Positions 55,519 to 64,000 of a DNA stretch of 64,000 nt are shown here, piece by piece (the stretch's first letter is position 1; every line of letters begins with the position of its first letter). The notes beneath the pieces are model-generated. The model did no database searches, was not told where the DNA came from, and saw nothing but the letters and a program-made list of their open reading frames with translations. The position numbers were made by a program, and so were the translations under genes. Source of the DNA: Purshia tridentata (taxonomy: Eukaryota > Streptophyta > Magnoliopsida > Rosales > Rosaceae); assembly GCA_003254885.1 (NCBI GenBank), contig QANT01004026.1:1-64000 (forward strand). Direction: 5' to 3'.

Positions 55519-56456
55519 ATGAGGGTTATTTAATTATGATGTCATTGCAAGGAAATGAATAAGTCTATGGTTTAATAATAAAATGTGTTGGTTTAGTATT
55601 TTATACATTCATCCATCGCAATCTTAATTTCGATTTCTATCCACACGTAGATATTACCGCAATTGATGACAAGATCATACAACTTAATTAATTAGAAAAT
55701 TAACAAAAGAACAAGTAAGAAAACGTAAACTGAGTTGCTTTGAGACTTTGAGAGAAGACTCAAACTCAACACGTACATATACAGTATTAATTCCAAGTAA
55801 AAGAAGTAGAAAGAAAAAAAGTTAAACAAAAATAGAGAAAAAGAAACAGAAAAAATATTGCGAATGGGTTGAGTCATATATTCAATAGATTTTCTACAAC
55901 TTATATGGGTGTGATAGACGACGGGAGGGTGAGTGGTCTGCACCGCAGGCAGTGGTGGTCGCCCGGTGTCAGACTGGGGTTTTGGTTTTTCTTTTTACTA
56001 TAATTGTTTTGTTTCATCATTATACATTTTATTATACAATATTAAATTATTAACCATGGTTATTAATTATGTATTTCTTATTTAAAGGTGTATTATAAGG
56101 GGGTAAAAACAAAAAATGATTTCACAAGTAATAATGTGATTTGACAATAAATAATGATGGATATTACTTAAATTTTCCATATTAAATTGAGACACCAAAT
56201 TAAAACACAAAATTGAGGTCTAAAACCGTTTCTCAAACAAAAAATGATCATGGATCTTCATCAGCTTCAGTGTATGGGCGTATATAGGGCTGTCAATTAA
56301 AATGGGCCGTGATTTAAAGCCCAGCATACTATCTGAAACCTGACTAGGCCCAATGCAAAAGAATACCCATATCTCATTGCTGACCTGGGTTGTATTTCAA
56401 TGGGCCCATATTGTCGCTCACGCAGATTGTTGGTGACAACACAACAAGAACTGATC
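55519..56456. other. Spacer between the two cysteine-rich genes
   Basis: About 940 bases of very AT-rich DNA. No gene seen; the open frame at 55692-55943 - is low complexity. Confidence 0.45.
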
Positions 56457-56753
56457 AACTGAGTGTGACAAACAGCAGGAAACATATTTTCATTTCTCAG
56501 AAGATTAAAATCTATCCAATCCAGTGGCATTAATTATAGGGACATATGAAACATTTTCACTCTCCAAAAGCTAAACGAAATAAAAGACACTAGTTGAAAG
56601 TTGGCCTTTAACTAAAGAAAATCCTAAGAATACAATACTGGACCAATGACTAGCAAATCAGAGTAGTGGTGTTTGAGATCTTCTGAGTTATGAACAATAT
56701 CTGTCCATTTCTGATTTATGCATTTATGTTCAATGGGGTACACAATGAGGCCT

Positions 56754-56763
56754 ATAAAAGGTG
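56754..56763 (+). promoter_or_regulatory. TATA box of cysteine-rich peptide gene 2
   Basis: CTATAAAAGG followed by TGGCATTGGGTCCT, about 115 bases before the ATG at 56870; near-identical to the block upstream of gene 1. Confidence 0.7.
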
Positions 56764-56869
56764 GCATTGGGTCCTTGGATTGATCAGAGTGTTAACAGTT
56801 TCATCAATCAAGGGGTTGAGAAGTAAAGAGTTTAGGGACTATATATTAAGAAAATTGTAGGTGAGGAGG

Positions 56870-57288
56870 ATGGAGTTGAAGAGTGTCTGTGTGGTGATGA
56901 TGGTCATTGTCTTGATCACTAGACATGCTGTGGCAGATGACTGTTATGATCAATGCCTTAACACCTGTGATTTGTTACCTGTGGCATGTGTCAAACTATG
57001 TGTGGATCTGTGTCCTCAAAATAATAAGGCTGCTCCAAATATTGTGCAGCAGGATCACCATTACTACTGCAGGCTTGGCTGCTCACTAGACCAGTGTGTC
57101 AAATATGGCTATGGTAAAACCTAGCTACTTACCTTCCTCTCCTTAATTTAATTCTTTTTAATTATTCTCATCTCTTTTGAATGTATTAGTATATAAACTT
57201 GTGTTTTATGATGGCAGATAAACAGAAAGTGGGAAGCTGCATGCATAACTGCGAGTACAGAAACTGCAACATCAAAGTTAATTCCTAG
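56870..57288 (+). CDS. Secreted cysteine-rich thionin-like peptide 2
   Basis: Two exons, 56870-57113 and 57218-57288, phase-1 intron at the same codon as in gene 1 (KYGYG|D); 104 residues. The signal peptide (MELKSVCVVMMVIVLITRHA, cut after VAD) leads to a mature peptide with twelve cysteines: DCYDQCLNTC, ACVKLCVDLC, YYCRLGCSLDQC and SCMHNCEYRNC. The last two blocks closely follow the Arabidopsis thionin-like proteins (YYCKLGC...C and SCxxxCxxxC) as I recall them. It is a tandem duplicate of the gene at 55000, same strand, 1.35 kb away. Role probably in defence or tissue-specific signalling; not established. Confidence 0.78.
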
Positions 57289-58277
57289 TCTCCAGTAATT
57301 TTATTTGTATCAATGTGTTCCTGGTCTACATATCTTTGTATGGAAATAAGTTTATGGTTCAATAAAATGACTGGCTTTAATGATTTAGTGTTCAATATAT
57401 CATCGTAATTTTCTCACTTGAGATTAATATTTTATTCCGAAATTCTCTTTATTGAATCACACTTCCATATAATAGAGTATATGCTAGTCTCAGTTTCTCT
57501 CATTATTAATGTAACACGTAATGAGAGAAATTAACACATAAAATATATACACCTATGATAAATAAGTTTTTCTCTTACAATTTTTTTTCATTCGAAGAAA
57601 GATATTATCATCATTAATTTAATAATACATAATCTTGATTCTTGATGCATCCCCACCTTAAATGATGGATCATTGACACTTAAATTGTCTTGACGCATTG
57701 CTCAATAACAAGTTGTTTTGAGGAGGAAAGTCTAATGGAAACTTTAGTTATTCCTTTAAACACCATTAAATACGAATTATTTTTAGATCAATCCACATAA
57801 TCTGAAAATGACCACCTTAATCTGTCTAATAAATCAGGGAAAAAGTTAAAACCAAGTAACCATTTTCAAGTTAGGAAACACTATATATAGCAGCTGATAC
57901 AGAGAACCAAAGCCAACACCAGAGTTCATCACATCACCGACAAAATAGTAACTAGTAGCTACAAGCCTACACGGCTACACCGAAAACTAAGGAACATGTC
58001 CTAGATTTACGATTTAGATCTTTAATATATGAATTTGGTCTTGAACGGGTCCTGCACTCATTGACTCTCTGTCCGATTCTATTACTCTATGTCCTGCTCC
58101 CACTTCTGTTCTTCATCTACCAAACCTTCAACTTTGCAGTTCAGCACTAGTCACTGGAAGCACACTTCTACTACCCCACCGGCCCATTAATCCAAATTGA
58201 CCCAGATCCGAATACCCATTGCCTCAAAGTGGACCTGATCCGGGTCTTTGCAATACCCAAATGATGATTTCCACGAA
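57289..58277 (+). promoter_or_regulatory. Intergenic DNA and fucosyltransferase promoter/leader with three uORFs
   Basis: The first 600 bases hold nothing recognisable. ACTATATATAGCAG at about 57883-57896 is a good TATA box. A transcript starting about 30 bases on would have a leader of some 360 bases with three short uORFs: 57996-58004 (2 codons plus stop), 58029-58064 (11 codons plus stop) and 58089-58190 (33 codons plus stop), before the main ATG at 58278. Confidence 0.5.
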
Positions 58278-59061
58278 ATGAAGAGGTTCAAGAAAAACCC
58301 GGATGAGGATGATTCAACAAAACACATGGATTTGGATACCCGTATTGCTCTGAGGGACCCGGATAGGAAATTTGGTTTGAGCTCGATGAGGTTGATGGGG
58401 ATCTTTGTGGCCAGCTTGATGGTACTTTCGGTATTGTTCTCAGTGAATGTAGTTCTCAGAGACCCTCCTTCGGATGCTGTTTTTGAAGCTTCAAAAGCTA
58501 GAGTTTTTCAAGTGGAATCCAGAAAACGTAATTTTCTTTTGGCTTAATTTGCTGTATTGTTTAATGGGTTTTGGTTGAGCTTAATTCATATTGTTATGTC
58601 TCTGCTCTGTCACTGTGATTTGTGCACATAGTTTTCATATTATTTTGATTGGATTTGAGAGTTAGTTGATTGGGTCATAAGCTGAAAAAAGCGCTTTTTA
58701 TTAACATTGCCGAAGCTTTTGCATGAGCTGCTTTGTAGTTCTTGAGATATAATTCTACTGGGTTTGAGTGCAAGTTGAACTTGAACTACTTGGCCTGACT
58801 CGATGAACTTTTCTACTACTTGGGGTTGAGCAGAACTTTTGGCTTTTTCACTATCAAGCTTAACTGCTATTTTTATCCAAGTGATGTGAGATTGATTTGT
58901 CTCTTCCTAATAGCCTTGGCTGATGTTCTTGGCCTTCCTTCAGTTATCGTATGCCTTCAGCTTGGACCAAATCCTTCACTTCATCAACTTCATTGGCTGA
59001 TTCGCTTCCTTTCTTTTCTTGTGGGGTTGGTACTATTATGTCTTACAAAATACAAGTGTGT

Positions 59062-59105
<44 letters not shown>

Positions 59106-60997
59106 NTTTTTTTTTTTTTTTTTAAAGTGCTGTTGGTTATTAATGCATGTCCATTATCTCTAGTCTTTTTCTTTGAATTGTATCCCCTTAATTACTATTT
59201 GATACTAATCATGCCTTAATCTTTTTCCTTCGTTCCTATTGTCAGTTTGTTTATTCACATGGTTGATTGCTCTGTTTCAATCCTTGAATTATGCAAGTTG
59301 GCAAAAAAGGGTGCCTGATATTGTATTAATTAACCATTATGTTTAGTTATTTTCATCCTCCTTTTCATGTTTCTGTTTGGTTGCCAATCTTTTCTTTCTT
59401 TTTCTTTCAAAGCTTATGACACCAACTTTCTTAGGTTATTCCCTCACTGCCAGAAAATTCATATACAATCCATGTAAAGATCATGACCAGTCTTCTAATA
59501 TTCTACTGTTCCTTTTTCATTTTGCAATTCATAGGTTCAGAAGATCAACTTTCTCAATCTGTTGACGTGACAAAGGATATATTGCTTGGAGGCCTTCTTG
59601 CTGCCAGATTTGATGAAGCATCTTGTGTCAGCAGGTACCAGTCAGCTTCATATCGTAAAGAAACGCCATACAGACCTTCTTCTTACCTTATATCCAAATT
59701 AAGAAGTTATGAAGCTCTGCATAAACGATGTGGACCTCATACTGAATCCTATAACAAAACCCTGGAACAACTCAAGTCTGGCCATCACACGAGCTCTTTG
59801 GAATGTAACTATGTGGTATGGATTTCGTTTAGTGGATTAGGGAATAGGATTCTGACCCTAGCTTCAGCATTTCTTTATGCTCTCCTGACAAACCGGGTTC
59901 TGCTAGTGGACCCTGGAGTTGACATGGTTGATCTCTTCTGTGAACCATTTCCAGAAGTCTCATGGTTCCTTCCCACAGATTTTCCCCTTAAAAATCAGTT
60001 CAACAGCTTGGATCAGAAATCTCCTCACTGTTATGGGAAGATGCTGAAGAATAGCAACTCTACAAATTCAGATGAGTTGGTGCTGTCACCTTTTGTGTAT
60101 CTCCATCTAGTCCATGATTATGATGATCAAGATAAGCTTTTCTTCTGCAACCAAGATCAAACTTTTCTCCAAAAGATTCCATGGTTGATCATGAAAACAG
60201 ATAACTATTTTGTCCCATCTCTTTTCTTGATCCCATCTTTTGAGCAAGAACTAAATAGTCTCTTTCCAAACAAGGAGACAGTTTTCCATTTTTTGGGTCG
60301 ATACCTGTTCCACCCCACAAATGTGGTATGGGGACTTATTACTAGATACTATGAAGCTTATTTAGCTAAAGCAGATGAAAGAATAGGCATCCAAATCAGA
60401 GTCTTTGATACTGGGACTGGTCCATTTCAACACGTGTTCGATCAGATCCTAGCCTGTGCAGTTAAGGAGAATCTGGTACCTGAAATCAACAAGCAGGAAT
60501 TCATCGTGAGTCCATCTGGAATTCCAAAGTCTAAAGCTGTGCTGATGACTTCTTTAAGCTCTGGCTACTTCGAGCAGCTAAGAGACATGTATTGGGAGCA
60601 TCCTACTGTGACAGGAGAGGTGATAGGGATTTATCAGCCAAGTCATGAGGAGTATCAACAAACTGAGAAGCAAATGCACAACCAGAAGGCATGGACCGAA
60701 ATGTACTTACTAAGCTTGACAGATATGTTGATCACAAGCTCATGGTCAACCTTTGGGTACGTCGCACAGAGTCTTGGAGGGCTGACACCATGGATACTCT
60801 CCAAGCCGGAGAATAGGACAGCACCCCACCCTCCTTGTCAGCGAGCCATGTCAATGGAGCCTTGCTTCCACGCACCCCCCTTCTATGATTGCAAGGCCAA
60901 GACAGGAATTGACACAGGTGCATTAGTTCCTCATGTGAGGCATTGTGAGGATATGAGCTGGGGTCTTAAACTGGTTCACCGTCACGATGAGTTGTAG
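58278..60997 (+). CDS. Xyloglucan alpha-1,2-fucosyltransferase (GT37)
   Basis: Two exons, 58278-58527 and 59535-60997, phase-1 intron; 570 residues (Arabidopsis FUT1 about 558). It is a Golgi type II membrane protein: charged N-terminus (MKRFKKNPDEDD), transmembrane helix (LMGIFVASLMVLSVLFSVNV, about residues 48-68), stem, then the GT37 domain starting at GGLLAARFDEASCVSRYQS. Motifs seen: VWISFSGLGNRILTLASAFL, LLVDPGVDMVDLFCEPFPEV, the GDP-fucose binding IGIQIRVFDTGT, and TSSWSTFGYVAQSLGG. FUT1 adds fucose to galactose side chains of xyloglucan; other family members modify arabinogalactan proteins, so the acceptor is inferred. From memory the syntenic Arabidopsis gene is At1g74420 (FUT3). The intron carries a poly-T tract with the N at 59106. 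Confidence 0.9.
59067..59123. repeat. Poly-T tract with embedded N
   Basis: About 56 bases of T with one N at 59106, inside the fucosyltransferase intron. The length in the real genome is uncertain, as homopolymers of this size are poorly sequenced. Confidence 0.85.
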
Positions 60998-61944
60998 ATG
61001 TTTATGTGTGTTGTAACTGTTTGATCATGAATAACAGTGCATTTTTTCGAGCATACCATAGATTTTAGCTTGATTCCTTGACCAATTACTGTTTGCAAAC
61101 TTTTTTTTGGCATACAAATATAAAAATAAATAAAAATGTTTCCAATTTTCCTCCTAAATGTACTTAAAAAAATTGGTCTTAAAAAAAAAAAAAAAAAAAA
61201 ATTGTCAGCNAAAAAAAAAAAAAAAAAAAACAATTGTCAGCTGTGACTAGCTGTTTTTTCTTTTTTCGGGATAGGTGTACACAAGGGTAAAATTTGAAAG
61301 GATTTTCATTTGGAGTTGGATGTACTGATCGAAAATTAAATTTATAAGATAAAATCAAATCTTTGGGTTGTATTTAGAACCCTAAGTAAAATAATTTTAT
61401 GTGAATTCCAGAAAAATGCTTTAAAATGGGTTTTTTGACCTTGCCCTAGCCCTATTTTATGGCATCAATCATCATGATCAATCAAGACATGAAGAAAAAT
61501 TCTATTCCAGAAATGCGTGTTAGAGTTTCTCTGGTTATATATGTTTCACTTCCATCTCAGAGTTTCTTGTAAGCGGAAACTAATACTTCTTTAAGAACCT
61601 GAGCGAGATCTTTTAAAGCTCCTCTACTCCACGCGGTCATCATGGAGCATATCATTGTATGAGTTTTTGAATTAATACACAGGAGTTTATATTTGGTTTT
61701 ACAAAAGCGTAGCCTGAATTAATAACCTTTTGTTGAAGTAAATAGGTGTTAAGACATATGTTCTCTCAAAATTAAATAGAAAACTTGAACCACAAGCTTT
61801 CATCTTCAGTAAAGAATATCCGGGCCCTATTCATGCCTTCAACCAATATATTTGGCAGTGATCTTTGCAACACCCGCATAGATCACTGATATTTGGCAGT
61901 GACCTTTGGTTTCCTTTAAACCTCCAAAAATTCAGCAGCATCTA
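60998..61944. other. 3' UTR and intergenic DNA with poly-A seam
   Basis: About 950 bases between the fucosyltransferase and the convergent last gene. It contains two poly-A runs (about 61179-61200 and 61211-61230) around the N at 61210, each followed by an ATTGTCAGC block. A 21-base ATATTTGGCAGTGA-CTTTG element occurs twice (61848-61868 and 61889-61909). No gene seen. Confidence 0.5.
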
Positions 61945-63937
61945 CTAATCAGAATCAGAACCTGATAGTGGCATTTGAAAAGAATCCTTTGGTTCCATAT
62001 CAGTGATGGAAGGAGGTAGGTTTTCACTGGGTGCCCTTCTAGCCCTGTCTCTCCTTCTTGGTCTACTTCCATCCTGTAAGATGCAGATTAAAATGGTCAT
62101 CTGAGTGATCTCGATTGCAGTGGAAAATAAAATGCAGAAATGTGTGCAATTAATACACTGCTAAATGAAATATTTCTATGAAAATGCTAAATAGCTGCTA
62201 AAATTGTTTGTTCCTTTTTTTTTTCTTAATGTTCACCTCAGAATTTGGCTGACTTGGTTGATTTGGCACTGGAGTTGTTTGACTCCTCCGAAGCCAGATG
62301 GTACCAAAAGACATCAATGCTGCCAGAAGCAACATTGGACCAATCCTTGGATCTCCCATGCGATCATAGACTCCACGTAAAATGCCACGGATTCTTTGCT
62401 TAATAGTGTTTGTTGAAGGAATGCTTCGGACACCTCCAGACCATATTGGTTCTGAATCCTCAGGAACCAGATGAGGAGTTCTTGTTCTCTGCAATGGAAT
62501 CAGATTTTGAATAAAAAGAATTGTATATGGAATGGCATATGAACAGGCAAAGTATATTTACATAGAGAGGAAGATCTCTGGAGTCACCATCCTTGATTAT
62601 CTGCGAGATCCATTTAATCATCTGCAGAAAAAAGGGAAAACAAAGCAACCAACTAAGAACAGAGCCATATGACATGCCATTTGAGGCATCTATTGTAGTT
62701 TTCATCTGAACACAGAGTTACTTACCTCTGGAATTTCATCTGAACCATTGTACTTTGCCACAAGCTGTGATGCAGGATCTAATTCCTGGTCTTGCATCGC
62801 ATACCATATGCTTTTCGGCTTTTCCTCAGGCTTCTCACTCTCTTCCGTCACATTCCTTTTGTAACGTACAATAAATAATTGAGGTACATCAGTCATATCT
62901 GTCCTTGGTCCACAAGTTTCGTGGCTGGTTTCAGATTGGAGGAAGAAGAGACAATATTTCTGAACAAAAATTAAATATTTAGTAAGATCCCAAGACGAAA
63001 AATCAATTCCATAGTGTCTCAGCGCCTGCTACATAAAATGTTGATGTGATATTTATCACAATATAGCATACAGAGCAAATAGTGGAATTGATACTGTTGC
63101 TGAGTGCATGCATTTGATGAGCATAAATCTCAAGAACATGATTAATGAAATAGCAGTTAAAAAGATAAACACACACAGATATTTACCTTTTGGGCTTCCC
63201 CATCAAGCCAAGCAAATGTCAGTCGTTTACTTTTAAGCGCACCTGCTGCTGGTGTTATAGATCGTTCTTCATCAGCTGGCCTTGACTCGACTTCATTCGA
63301 TAGTGTTTCTTGAACCCTGCGCATAGTCTATCAAACTTATGTCATTCGCACCAATTCCTAAATTTGAAAAATATGAATGTTGTATGGCATAGATAAATCA
63401 ATTCACTGTACACAGTTGAAGTGATCATATTTATCATATCATAGGTTTGTCACTCTTCGTCACTTTTTATTTTGTCTAAACTTGTACTTGTGCCTAAAAT
63501 AAATACAAATTTTCTTCTTTCATCCATAATCACCCTACATCATATTTCTGCCCCATAAAAAAGAGTTTTGTTCTTTACTAAATAAACATAGTAATTTGAA
63601 TACAAATTGGGTTCAAATTCTATGAAAAAACTCGATGATCTACAACTGAAACAACTCTTCAGTAAATGCTCCATACATAGATTTTCCAAAATAATATCAC
63701 AGAAACCACAAATTTGAGCAATGCTGTGGAACAAAATGACTAGAAAGACACTTACTCCACGCATTTTACTGAGTTCTGGGCCATGCCTTCCTGCTATAAC
63801 AGCACAATACCAAGTAACAGTATCATATCCAGCACGAGAATAGCCTCGGGCATCACAACCCAATTCCATGGACGTTGTACTCCTCAACTGAGGAAGTCCT
63901 GAAAGAACCACTTGTGAGAAATCAAAAAAGCCTCTCT
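61945..63937 (-). CDS. Uncharacterised plant membrane protein, 3' part (partial)
   Basis: Exons on the minus strand, all phase 0 at their joins: 63756-~63937 (5' edge uncertain), 63187-63327, 62726-62959, 62562-62621, 62237-62488, 61945-62073; the gene continues past the right edge. Readable parts in order: FFDFSQVVLSGLPQLRSTTS, MELGCDARGYSRAGYDTVTW, KSKRLTFAWLDGEAQKKYCL, VPQLFIVRYKRN, VVKYNG-like LVAKYNGSDEIPE, MIKWISQIIKDGDSRDLPLY, then a transmembrane stretch (IGPMLLLAALMSFGTIWLRR) and an Arg-rich, Ser/Asp-ending tail (GSDSD). The -TFAWLDGE...KYCLFF...PQLFIVRY...YNG...ISQWI order loosely recalls a thioredoxin-like fold without the CxxC, but that is a guess. I recognise no named family. It converges on the fucosyltransferase gene. 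Confidence 0.7.
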
Positions 63938-64000
63938 CTGCTTCACCAATTTGGTACCATTACAGAAAATGGACACTGATAGAAGATTTTGACTATCACA

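Noticed and set aside
61177-61230. Poly-A tails of a retroposed sequence
   Set aside because: The paired poly-A runs flank an N and share the same following bases, which fits an assembly seam better; no body of a retroposon precedes them.
1-64000. CRISPR arrays, operons, phage or toxin systems, intact LTR retroelements, tRNA or rRNA genes
   Set aside because: The DNA is plant nuclear; no evenly spaced repeat arrays, no long direct terminal repeats around coding frames and no tRNA-like cloverleaf stood out by eye.

Overview
The window is nuclear DNA of a flowering plant, almost certainly a eudicot: spliced genes with GT/AG introns, AT-rich intergenic DNA, a CrRLK1L receptor kinase, four PPR genes, a TOC1 clock gene and plant wall glycosyltransferases. 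Protein similarity and gene order suggest a rosid, perhaps Rosaceae (Prunus-like); the genus is a guess. I worked exon joins out by eye from splice sites and reading phase. In every complete multi-exon model the exon lengths sum to a multiple of three.

Layout. 0-9 kb: the last exon of a formin (+), a multi-pass membrane protein (-), then a long AT-rich gene-free stretch. 9-21 kb: an 18-exon TPR/RING/LON-domain protein (+), an ERULUS/CAP1-type CrRLK1L receptor kinase (+) and a small one-pass membrane protein (-). 22-30 kb: xyloglucan xylosyltransferase XXT5 (-), a Tourist-like MITE, a decayed fragment of the RPE gene, a P-class PPR gene (-) and a VTI1-type v-SNARE (+). 30-38 kb: TOC1/PRR1 (-) with a double evening element upstream, and a NEN-type DEDDh exonuclease (-). 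39-46 kb: three PPR genes, two of them head-to-head and one with a frameshifted C-terminus. 46-54 kb: a repeat patch, a NEP1-interacting-protein-like RING-H2 gene (+) and plastid ribulose-5-phosphate 3-epimerase (-). 55-64 kb: a tandem pair of secreted cysteine-rich thionin-like peptides (+), a GT37 xyloglucan fucosyltransferase (+) and the 3' part of an uncharacterised membrane protein (-).

How the genes relate. From memory of Arabidopsis locus numbers, the order interleaves two blocks: At5g61340-At5g61410 (membrane protein, ERU/CAP1, PPR, TOC1, NEN2, PPR, RPE) and At1g74380-At1g74420 (XXT5, NEN3, PPR, RING, FUT). This window would then show the less fractionated ancestral order. Two xyloglucan side-chain enzymes (XXT5, FUT) and a root-hair wall-sensing receptor (ERU) lie within 45 kb.

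I found no phage-like, CRISPR or defence-island type system and no intact retroelement. The most notable items are the double evening element, the local RPE relic, the polyproline uORF directly before the receptor kinase, the gene-order mosaic, and single-N joints that look like assembly seams.
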